DNA from: Paulownia fortunei
Lineage: Eukaryota; Streptophyta; Magnoliopsida; Lamiales; Paulowniaceae
Direction of reading: 5' to 3'
Assembly: GCA_019321725.1 (NCBI GenBank)
Contig: CM033109.1
Coordinates: 17,205,993-17,269,992, forward strand
DNA length: 64,000 nt
Each line of letters opens with the position of its first letter. Position 1 is the stretch's first letter. A program made the translations under genes and the position numbers. Under the pieces are notes generated by a model. That model was not told where the DNA came from. It saw nothing but the letters and a program-made list of their open reading frames with translations, and made no database searches. This document shows positions 12,481 to 23,800 of this stretch, one piece after another.

Positions 12481-12661
12481 TAAACCCCACTCACGCCCCA
12501 CGCACCTAACCACCTCCTACCCAGCACCCCCCTCCTCCCATCTAACCGCCTGATACTACACTACTCGTCAAACCCTAACCCAAACTCATTTCCCCCTCCC
12601 CACGCCCCCTCTCACCCCACCCACACTCCGCACAACACTCAAACCCCCCAATTCCCACACT
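12481..12661. repeat. C-rich, strand-asymmetric island
   Basis: About 180 bp with many runs of 3-6 C and almost no G on the plus strand, inside otherwise AT-rich DNA. It includes aaaccctaaccc. No coding frame spans it. A (TA)n tract follows at about 12696-12720. Confidence 0.8.
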
Positions 12662-12695
12662 TGGTCCTTGAATGCAACATATCATATATACATAA

Positions 12696-12728
<33 letters not shown>

Positions 12729-12889
12729 TAAAATTTATGACCAATTAAATGATGACATGTGCAAAATAATATATTAAATATTAATTTTATATTTTCTATT
12801 TCTTTTTTGGGAATTTAATCAAGTTTAATTCCTAAAGTAAATAGTAAATTAATTGATGTTTTAATATATATTTTCGGCCAATCAAATAT

Positions 12890-13631
12890 CGGCAAGTGTC
12901 AAATCTTAATTTTTGGCAATCAAGATTGTATCTTGAAAATTATGGAAATAAATATCAATGTTTTGGTAATTCAAATAACATCTTGTGATTAAGGCAGTAA
13001 GTACCTATCAAATCGTAAAGGACCAATCAAATCGCGTCACTTCTTTAAGTAAAAATGACAAGGCCCTCATCCTACAAGTATAATAAAGGGTCATCTCCAA
13101 CATGTAAGAGAGAGACAAGTTGTAAAGAAGAAATCCAAGTAAGAAAGATGTTAGAAGAATTCTCTAACTTAAGAAGATCAAGTTCAAGGAGATCCACGGT
13201 ATTCAAGGCGAAAGTCGAGACGTTTATCACAGAGTCGACTCAAGTGATAATGTTTAATTCAAAATTAAGTTGTTGAACTCTTAAATTAACGTTATTGAAA
13301 ATTCAATCCATATTGGAGGAGATCAAAGTGTCGCTTCTATTAACAAATTACCAAATTCACCAAGTCAACGTACTTGAAGTTGTAACGTTTAATTCGAAAT
13401 CAATGTGTTAAACCCTCGAATCAACGTTATTAAAGGACGAAATCAATTTGGAGAAGATCATATCAGCGATTCTACCTCCAAATTTTCAAATCCAAAAGAT
13501 ATCGTGCTTGAAGAGAAGAATCAGAGAAATTAATTATAGATTGTAACCACTTTTTTTTTTAATTCAATAAAAATTTTATTTGTACAATTTTTCTTGTTTG
13601 TTAATTTTACAAATAATAAAATTTGTGTTAC
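12890..13631 (+). mobile_element. Candidate solo LTR
   Basis: It has LTR-like architecture: a TATA-like tataataaagg near 13079, a long purine-rich R/U5-like stretch, an A-rich polyadenylation-like attcaataaaaattt at 13561-13576, and an end at ttgtgttaca (13622-13631). Two ~137-bp-spaced similar units (from about 13246 and 13383) share gtttaatt...aacgttatt...ggagaagatc. The 5' end and any target duplication were not found, so the call is tentative. Confidence 0.35.
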
Positions 13632-13632
13632 A

Positions 13633-13691
<59 letters not shown>
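13632..13691. repeat. Compound (AT)n-(AG)n microsatellite
   Basis: An uninterrupted AT tract to about 13669, broken once by gt, is followed by AG repeats to 13691. Confidence 0.98.
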
Positions 13692-14350
13692 AACTTTAGA
13701 AGGGGAAAAAGGTCATTTAAATTTGAAACTACATATAGATGAGCAATTTGGCAACATAGAAAAATTTTATTTCGAGGGATTTTTTCATTTTTTTTAATCA
13801 TGGCTGGTTAAAAATGTAAAAACGACAACTTGCTTTTTTCTCTTTTTTAGCTGATTAATACTATTAGGAGGCGTTCATGTAATTACACAAACTAAAGGAA
13901 CCTTTTAATAACTTGACCAAACCTTACGGGTGTGTATGTAATTATCCCTAAGACTTAAGAGAGAGGATTGCACAAACATTGAATAACTAACAAAAAGCAC
14001 AAAGGGCATGTTTTCCTTAAAGATGGTGTTGATCCAAATGATATGTACAAAATTAAAAAATGGGAATGACTAAACCTTCCAGAAACTCTTTGGAAAGCTT
14101 TAACTTTGAATTCACGTCAAGAAACTTGGAGCGCTCCACTAACTCACTCATTGGCTTCAAGTTTACATAACCAACCAGTGATTAACCTTTGCTTTGATTG
14201 TCAGTTAAAGTCGAACGACAAAAATAAATGTAAAAATCTTGATTTTGAGCAACCGTGTAATTTTTAAATTTTATGAGAACTTTTAAATATCAATACAACA
14301 GTGATCATCCTAAAAATAAGTAATAGAGCCAAACAATAAAGTACAAAAAT
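13692..14350. other. Intergenic stretch downstream of the Pumilio gene, no gene seen
   Basis: AT-rich with no recognisable coding or repeat ends. The Pumilio 3' UTR may reach into its right side. Confidence 0.4.
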
Positions 14351-14722
14351 AGATCATTTTCAGTGGTTGGAAGGTTTGTGTAATACTTCTAATCCACTGT
14401 CATCAAAATCCTGGAAAAATCCACTAAAGATCCACAAACTTTACAAAGTCATTCTTTCATATATTTGGCTAAAAAATTTTAAATTACCATACATAACATC
14501 TCTCAGCCTTACCTAGAAAACCAACTCTCCACATGGCATCATTTGTACATTCACTTAGCATCGTAAACTACCTCACCTTTTATATTACACCCTCAGCATT
14601 TCTCTGTCATTTTATCACCTCTGGACGGGTATCGGGAACATCCAGCCTCTGAGCCTCAGCTTACTAGATTCTATGTATAAACTTAACACTACACAATGTA
14701 CAGTTTTAGTACAGGCTACTAC

Positions 14723-14728
14723 TTTATT
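14723..14728 (-). terminator. Candidate poly(A) signal of the Pumilio gene
   Basis: AATAAA on the minus strand, about 132 nt past the stop codon. The region down to about 14360 is AT-rich and could hold alternative sites. Only the hexamer is visible, so the true 3' end is an inference. Confidence 0.4.
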
Positions 14729-14859
14729 TGCAATCATCTCATACCATCATGAAAGATACGTCTGAGCAGAGCACCACTAAAGGAAAAAAAGATCAGAAAG
14801 ACAGGTAGCCCAAACTAGCCTCAGTTAGCTGTACAACTTCTTTCTTTCCTACAGCACAT

Positions 14860-14897
14860 CTATGCAGGATGTGGGGTCTGAGCAGCGATTCTCCTTT
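14860..14897 (-). CDS. Pumilio exon 9 (38-nt terminal coding exon)
   Basis: The acceptor is GTTCACAG at 14898. With the last base of exon 8 it encodes [12 protein letters not shown] and then TAG at 14862-14860. The ERRI start and the TPHPA-like end match family C-termini, which supports this very short coding exon. The 3' UTR follows towards lower coordinates. Confidence 0.92.
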
Positions 14898-17800
14898 CTG
14901 TGAACAGATAAAAAACAATGGTTAAAAAGTTAAAAACTGCAAGGAAAGCATGGCAATAAATACTATATTAAACAAACAGATATTGCATAAAACCTGTAAT
15001 GCATTTACTGTCATGCAGGTTGGATGGTAGTTTAGAACATGAACAAGCATAACTTATTCATCAAAAATCCTTTTCTGTTTTTCTTTCACTTTCAGTTCGG
15101 ATCATTTTCATGAGAATCATAGTTATGTAAATGAATTTGTGAATGAGATTATGTGGTGAGTGCCCATCTCATATAATTGTCAGAAAATGGGAATGCATTT
15201 GCACTACCATTTTCAAAATGCATGTTGTCATCGACTCAAATGTAAAATCCCATGAACTATTAAAACTGCTTGAAAACACCTTTTGGATGTTTTAACAAAA
15301 TGGGCATATTTTTTTAAATGTTTTCAGGAAAATTTTGAATCGGAAATGAAGAAACAAATGCATTCCCAACTACCAGCCCACTGAGGGCCAACCGAAAGCA
15401 CCATTTATGAAAAGACATTTTTGCAAATGAAAACAAACAAGGCCTAATAGTTCGGGGTAAGCTATCAAGAATTAGAAGACATTCACCTTCCACAAAAGTT
15501 TCTCATTACAAGAATTTCTAATAGAAGCTGAATTTATCTTAGTCTTTGCGGGTGGGTAAGAGATCATTTAGGAGTTCTAATGATTAGATATGTTGAGACA
15601 CCAAAATGCTCATAAGGAGATGGATTTCGAAATAAATAAGTCAACAAGTTAAGAAGCATACCCCCAGCAGCAACAAGTTTCTCTACTCGAGCTACTATAT
15701 GCTTCCCGTATGTGTACTTCTTCAGTGCATTCAAATGAACTTTTATTCTAGACAGGATCAGTTCACGGTGCTGATCACTACAAGTTTCAAGTACTTTCTG
15801 TACGACATAATTTGCAAATTGATCTTTCATCATAGCCTGGTAGCAGAAAAAGATAAGGAGGAAAATATAAATTTGATTGCATAGACAAGGATTTAGATAT
15901 AGATATACTTCCATAATTGAATAGATATTTCAGTGGCTATGCCTAAAACCTGCTAATCTGTCACGCACATAGATATGCACATAACAGCAAAGACATGGAC
16001 ATGCTCCATTTCTTGTGGTTATCTCATCTCGTCATATTACTATAAAAAGCAATGTTAGAACCCGAGATTAAGATTCTCGTCATATTACTATAAAAAGCAA
16101 TGTTAGAACCCGAGATTAAGATTTTATCAGTTGCCACTCTAAAAATTTTACAGAACACAGCAAATAGATAACTGATGAGCAAGACCATATATCATCAGCA
16201 CAAAATTTATCCATTGTTGATGACCAGTAAGAATCAAACTTCATCTCCACCCATGTTTCAATAAGTTCACTAGACGCCCCAGTACATCGGCGACTTATTA
16301 TTCCATTCGACACATACATGTAATTTCTTCTCTTTTCAAATATTTATAACTGTTTAAAAGATCAAATGGCGAAAAGGCAAACATTTTCCCCTTATTTTAA
16401 TATATTCACTGAACTACTTGGCACTAAATTTACCCTCAAACTCTACAACACAAAGCTGTACAAGCCAAGTCTTAAAGCATTGAACCAAACTACAGCCCCT
16501 CAGAATCTTTATTTGTATCTCAAAATTTCAGACACCAATTTTCCTGTGATAAAAGCAGGGAGAGATCTGGAGAAGGCAGAACTGGTATTTTCAGTTTACT
16601 GGTTGATCCTCTGTAAGATGTAGAAAGAGAAGAAACAAGGATCAAAGATGTAAAAAATACATCTCACCAAAGCATTCCAGACTGATATCAAAATCCACTT
16701 CCTTCAGAATTTTTTTGACTAGCATAAAACAAGTATTATAGAGATGAAGGTCCACTTCTCATAGTTCCACCAGGCTCAAAATAACAGTGATTTCCACTTC
16801 ATTTCCTTTCAACTTTCACATAAAGAAAAGAAGATGAGGATATATTCTTCTTTTCTCCTCTCGCTCCTTTGTCTCTCTAAACAAATCTTCCCTTCCCCAA
16901 AATCGAATGAAAGGACTGTGAACACAAGATTTTATCTCATTTATTTCTTTTCCCATCATATTTTCAAGGTAAATTCCACTCTACATAAATTCTGAAAATG
17001 CACCTACCATCAGAGCTTAATACCTTATGCTTTCTATTTTCCAATCATAACCAATAATACAAATAATTTACCTGCTTTTAAAAATTCCCTAGGTAGTGTT
17101 TGGTTTTTTGGGATGTTTTGGGGAAACTATTTTTGAGAAATGTACTTTGGAAGGAATGCGCAAAATATTCGTTTTTATTTTGGAAGTAGATTTGTTGTCT
17201 ATTTTGAGAAAGTTGTATTTGGTTTTATTTTTGGATAGTCACTTTGTACGTTTTTTTAGTTAGTGGTGTCACATCATCATTTTATATTGTCATATATTGT
17301 TTTTCTAATAATGTAAAAATTTACATACATTCACAATAATGTAATGATCGGAAGATGTAAATATATAGAATTTTTTAAAGAAATTATGATTTGAATATGT
17401 ATAACGATATATATAAAAAAATACAATAATTGAAATGTATACATTTATGCATTTATAGTAAGGGTAAATTATAAAAACCACACCTGAGTTTAGCCTAATT
17501 CCAAAAACACCGAGTTATCTTTCAAAATTACAAACATCCCTGACTAACGAAAGTCATAACTTGTGAAAAGTTAATATTGCCCTCGATGGAATCTTTGAAA
17601 AAAGAAAAAGCTGAAAATGAAAAAACGTGAATACACAACTTTACCCCCAAATCTTTTGGCCCATGTCCTTCCTTTTTTTCCCACTCTTTCACCTGATTTC
17701 TCTCTCATTCTCTCATTCTGACTCATTTCTCTCATCAGCCAAGCAAGACAGCAAACCACATTCCTCCACCTTTATTTCTGGAAAAACAGAAAAAAAAAAA

Positions 17801-20800
17801 ACACCATCTCCACTTACCCACTCGAGGTGACCAAAGGAAACCCTCTCTAAAGGTGGAGGATAGGGAAAAAAAGGTAATTTTTTTACACCATAATATGGGT
17901 TTTTTCAGTCTAATAAGGGTTTTTTTTTTTTTTGCACTTTTTGGGTTTTTCTATTGTGTATGGAAAACAGACGTTAGTCGGGTGTTACTTGTAAATAACT
18001 AGAAAGGGGTCATTGTAATGTTTCTGTTGATTGTAAAATGTGTTTTTTTTATAACATTTACAATTTTAGTTATTTTTTTGTTGTTTATGTAAAGATCAAT
18101 TCTTAAAATTCACTAATTTAGGGCATGTTCACTGATTTAGAGTTTTTGTTGAAAGTCCCTTAAACTTTGTTGATTTAGGGTTTTTGTGGTCTCATTGTTT
18201 TGTATCGAAAATATATTATCTGTAATCCATCAAGGGGTAACTGTTATGTATGGGTAAATGTAATGAAAGTGCATACAATGACAAACCATGAAGTGGTCAA
18301 TTTATTAACTTTTCTCTTTGCAGAGGAGAGATTTGAAGTGGGAGATGATGTGGACCCAAACACTTCTCTTGCTCAAATGTTTAGAGCTCTTAAAAGAAAG
18401 AAAGAGGCCAAATTTAACGGTACTGAAGATGAATCTCCTGCCACCGAAGAAGATTGACCGTCTTTGACTTGATTTTTAATAAACAATGATCATGTTCTTT
18501 GTGTATATAAATATCTAATTTAAACTTATTGCCATGCATTGTTAGGTGCTCATATATTTTTCAAGACTATGAGACTATTTGTACAGGGCATATCACAGTT
18601 AGTTACTATATAATGATGGTATTTTTGTAAGTTGGTGGTAACTGTACTGTGATGATTGGGGATATTTTTGTAGGTTTTACTACAAGTTGATAGGGATTTT
18701 TGTATTTGATTTGGAATTGATGGGTATGTTTGTATGTATATATGTTGTTGATATTCTGAAGAGGTTATATGTAATGTGTTGTGCACAAAGTGACATTTTG
18801 ACTCTTGTTATATAAAATGATTACTTTCATAAGGTTCTGGTATATGTAACTTGCTTTTCAATTAGTTTAAGTTGTATGCAATTTTGCTTTATATTTGCAC
18901 AGACATTTATCACACAAATAGTAATGAAAATTAGACAAGAAATTTAAAAATGCTCTATATTGAATGAAAAGATCAAAAAAGTTTTAGACATTGTAAAAGT
19001 ATATTCTAACAAAAAAATATCAAATTTCATCTTAGGAAAAAAATACAATGGCCAAAGGGGCATTTTTGTCATCTTAAAATACCAAGCAAGAGAATATGCA
19101 AAAAAAATTACTATTACATCCCTGTAAATCTTAAAATATTACAAATAGCTCCAAGGGGCATTTTTGTCTCGTTACATTTTGGGCACAGTATCAGGGGCAA
19201 ACTAGGATTTCCATAATAATTTTTTTGATGATGTCAGCATTTTTCGTTTGGCCAACTGGTGAAATATGTAGGACGGATACAAACCTCAAGAATAGTTTTT
19301 GAAATTTTGAAAGATAACGTTTTTGTAAATAGGTGAAACTCAAGTTTTTGTAATTTACCTTATAGTAGTCATTAGGATGTTCTAAAAGTATTTGTGACTC
19401 TTACCTAGAATGGGTGGCACCTGTGCTATAGACCGGCTTAGATCTCGACCGTTTAAAGAGGAACAATCCTACCAGACTCATTCTTGATAGGAATGACCAA
19501 ACTTCATTGTCCTAGGAAGAAAGGTAAAGAAAGTAAAGGTTAAGAATATCTTTGTTTGGCAGAAGTTAGTCAAAATTTCGCTTTTCTCCATTGTACTATG
19601 ATTGCTAGATAGCATTTGTGTCTTGGAGGGACATCAATATTAAATGTTTGGTCTTATATTGTGGAAATAAAAATGTTATGTGAAAAGAAAACCAAACAAA
19701 GCTCAAGCTTCTTCATAAAGTGCTAGGAACCATGTAAAAGTCCTCCGCAAATTGCACCAATGGACTACTGTGAGTCTTGAGACAAGATTTCCATGAGACT
19801 GGTTCTTTATATGTTTCTTATGTTTGGACTTACAACAAGGCAACGAGGTTTCAGTACATTGCATAGAAATTTATACGTAGTCATACACCCAAAATCCATC
19901 GTTAACATCTACAGACAAAACACAATCCAAAAACAAATATAAAACTTCAAAGGCGCTAATATAACTGTAATTGCTGAAGTAAGAAATTAAATTCTTAGGA
20001 AGTTCTACCCAACATTGTGATCAGAAGTAAAAAGAGGACGTAACAAACCTGAAGAGGCTCATTCTCATCAGTTGTTCCAAGCATCTCATTCACCAATAGC
20101 TGGCGTTCGCTTGGATCACCAAAAGTTAAGCATTTCTCAACCACATTTGATGCAAACTTCTGCTGGCTCATCTGAACTATCTTTCCAGCTAATTCCTGAA
20201 TTATGGCAGATCGCTCGTGTGGCTTTCCATGCTCCAGTACATGCTATAACAGTTATATGATAAACAATCAGTGAAAAGCTCCATTGCCCTTTCTGCTGGT
20301 TAGAAAGGGGAAAAGCGTGCAAAGACACCTTAAAGACCGTTAATCAACACACCATAAGGGTCTATGGAGAGATTGCAACAATTTGCGCGTGGGCAAAAAT
20401 TTGGTGTATATAAACACTTAAATAAAATGAGAACATTCACAAGGGCAAGGCATTTTCACCAACTAGAAAAGTTGAATCTTTTCAAGCCCTTCCTACTCCA
20501 TAAAACTATTGCAGCAGAGTACATGTTTCCATAGAATGGAATATATGCCAATTGATGTAATATCTGTCCATTCATTACAAAATTCGAATTACTTATCCAT
20601 TTCTCAACCAGTGTCTTGCCTGCCCACTTTTAAGGAACCAAAGATAAAAGGTGAAAAGTTTGCATTCAACATAAATGTGCATAAGTTATTTTGGACACAC
20701 AGAAGATACAGATAGAGGCAACTTAAGCACTCTAAGTGGCCGAATCATTCTAATACTGTTAAGCTCGTATAGATTGCAAATAAAATATCAAAATCAATGA

Positions 20801-23800
20801 AAGATCGACCTCTTCCCCGTGGAAGTAGAGTGAGGCATAAGGAATGAAAGATAAAATATTGAAGCAGAATGCAAAAGAAGTTAAGGTGCTCTCACACATT
20901 CAAGTAAAAAGTTTTATAAGTAATAATTTTGAAGTAAAAAGTTTTACAAGTAATAACTTGAAACAGAAATTTCAGCTTCAAACTTGTCCGCACTAGACTT
21001 CCTTACAACCAGATAGCACTTCCACAACGCTACAGCATACACAAGGCCACAATAACTATATAAAATGTTCCCAAAAACATTTACAAACCTGAACAACATA
21101 ATTCCCATACTGATCCTGTGCCAGCATGCTTACAGACCCCAGAATCTCTTCCATCACTTTGCTCTGGGTTTTTTCGTCCTTACAATGCTCCAGAACTCGC
21201 TGCCAAATTGAAAGCATCTCACAATATACATTGATACTTTGAAAGTAGTCCAAGTAAAAATGTCAAAAAAACATTTCTATGATATCTCTAACCTGTATCA
21301 CACGACAACCATATGGATGAGTGGAGAGAGTCACAACTTGGTCAAAAAATGTTGACACAATAAACTGAATATGCTCCTCAGGGACACATTCGATGCACTT
21401 CTGAATCACATGATTCCCATTTTGATCACGAACACAACGCATGACATGCCCGTCCAGCTCTTCCACCATTTTGATCTTCTGATCCACATCGACAACTTCT
21501 ATTGCCTACATAATCAGACAGCATCATTTGGATTTTTAAACAAACATATATTCATTTAGCTACAGCAAATTTCACTAGAAATATACAGCAAATGATAAGA
21601 GGATTGACTAAAAATGAAAATTGGGATTTATGCATTCTCCAGCACCCAAAAACTTTATTCAGGCACGCTCATGGGAAACATGCCTTTTGGTAAGATTGAA
21701 CATATATCCAAGGCTAATATTACCTTCTGTATCACCCGACAACCATACATTTGGAGGCTTAGAGTAAGTACATGTCCAAAAAGCTTGCCAGCCAATTCTC
21801 TTCTTTGAGATGACATGCCATGTTCGAAAAACTGGGAAGACATAAAATCAGCTCCAGAGATAGACTAAAATGGTCTAAAAGCTCCAACTAGGTAAAAGAG
21901 AATCATAGTTATCAACTGAGTGACTGGCCACATATCTTGGTTACCTTTTGTATTACATAATTACCGAACACATCAGTAATTAGTGTAAGAGCTTGAGGGA
22001 AAATTTCCTTGAAAACCATGTTCTTCTCTTCTGTTGTGGAAGTTTCAAGCTTTTGTTGAATGAATCGGCTTCCATATTGATCAGCACTAGTTAAAATGTT
22101 AAGATTGAAAAAGTCAGATATCAATCATCACAAAAAATAAATGGCAATTTTAATGTTAAACACATACCTAAACTCAACAACATGACCAGAAATCTCTGAA
22201 AGTTCAAAACATTTGGTTTTATTGCTCTTAAACTCCTCCAGAAGAGAAGAAACGAAACTATTATCCATGTTATCCAAGTGCCAGGGTCCAATGACACTCC
22301 CAGCTACATTTCTCATCCCACCAGGGAATCTCATATTGAATTCACCACGTCTCATTGGGCTACCAGGTCCTCCAGCTGAATTTGGAATAACTGGACTCGC
22401 CAAGGGACTTCCTGGATAAGACAATCCAATCCCAAACGTAGGATTCGCATAGTAACCATGAGGACTAGATGCACCGCTCTTGCCACCCAAGGGAACACTA
22501 TACTGAGATTTCTGGGGAGATAACAAATTCCCAAGATAGGCTTTCTGAAGCAGGTCCATGTATGAATTACCCATATAGTTTCTATCAACAGAAGGATCAT
22601 TAAGAGCTGCAACTTGTGCTGCAGCGTATTCAGCCGTCCTCAAGTATTGCAGATACAAAGGGTCAACAAAAGGTGCATGCACCGCACTCCCGGCTATCTG
22701 GTTTCCTATTCTACTGAGGTTTTGCTCTGCAGCAGTAGCACCAAGATTTGATCCCCCCAACATCCTAGAGTCCATTCCAGGTACAGCCATAGCAGATGCA
22801 GCAGCAGCATTCTCAAACAACGGTGGCAAATTCGAGCTGCCAAGTTGACCTGATATTGGACTCATAGGGTAGCCACTTAATCCATAATTCAAAAATGATG
22901 AATTGGGACTGTCCAAATGCTGATACTGAGAAAGTAGGCCACCCCCACCATTAACTGCAGCATTAGAAGATCCTTTCAGGTATGAGTTACTTGAAGGAAC
23001 ACCATTTTTCTGCAGCTCAGGTAGAAGGGAAGTATTATTACTGAGATCTGACCCACCACCATTGTTCACACCAGAATCAGAAGTCATTATTTTCCCTGGC
23101 TGAGGAACAGAAGACATATTGAACTGCCCAGGTTCATGCTTTTTAATATAAGTTTGCTGTCTTACATTATTCTGGCCTCCCTGCAGATTAAAAAGATAAT
23201 TCTTATGTTCATTGGCATCAGGGTCCATTTGAGACGACAAATGATTCTCCTCACCCATAATGCCATTTGAAAGATTCATGCCTGATAAAGCAGCAACCAG
23301 ATCAGCAGATTCATTTGAGTGAGAAGATACACCATTAAAGGCGCTGGGACTGTTAATGTTTCTTTTTTCTGAATTTCCTGCCCTGCCTCCTCCAATAGGA
23401 GTTGGGCAAGGGCTAGGAGCTCTTGCAATGCGTTGAGGATCAGGAGTTGAGCTTCTGGACAAGGATGCACCCAAAGCAGCAGCATAAGAATATGATGCAG
23501 TTTGTCCTGCAAGCTGAGCAGCAGATGAGCTCTGAATATTTGAAGATGAGTGTACTGGATCTGAGGATGTCAAATCGCGACACAGATGAGCCAGCTCAGC
23601 CTCCGCTGAACCCATAGCACTCGCATTCTCATCAAAAGCATTTCTGCTAGCCGGGCGTGAAGGGTGTCCGCAAACCGGAGTAGCGCGGTTCAAGTCATCC
23701 TGCACAGTATTAAGAACTTAAACAAAATAAATAGGACATGGAGGAAGACAACTCTGATTTTGCACAGAACAATCAAGTAAAAAAGTGATATCAGAACTTT

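Larger units (their letters stand above)
15837..20048 (-). other. Pumilio intron 7, 4.2 kb, enlarged by a DNA transposon
   Basis: GT at 20048-20047 and AG at 15838-15837. The size is explained largely by the Mutator-like element at 17461-19359. The intron also holds a 48-bp tandem duplication (16027-16122). The stretch around 17097-17300 begins gtgtttggttttttggg, a common end motif of plant MITE/hAT-like repeats, but I could not pair it convincingly with a second end. Confidence 0.85.

Noticed and set aside
13594..13797. ORF across the (AT)n(AG)n microsatellite
   Set aside because: The translation is a simple Tyr-Ile and Arg-Glu repeat produced by the dinucleotide tract.
14581..14702. Possible Pumilio autoregulatory sites in its own 3' UTR (TGTAATATA at 14581-14589 and TGTACATT at 14695-14702, minus strand)
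   Set aside because: Neither is a full UGUANAUA match; one is a 9-mer variant and the other has one mismatch. Such near-matches are common in AT-rich DNA.
16366..16623. 85-codon plus-strand ORF in intron 7
   Set aside because: No recognisable motif, no gene signals around it, and within chance length for the region.
19640..19710. Possible right end (aaaccaaacaaa) pairing with gtgtttggttt near 17097 to form an outer MITE around the MULE
   Set aside because: Only a short low-complexity match and no target duplication, so not enough to call an element.
22352..22612. Out-of-frame minus-strand ORF inside exon 2 (also 23276-23512 and plus-strand 22213-22419)
   Set aside because: Shadows of the Pumilio coding frame with no family resemblance.
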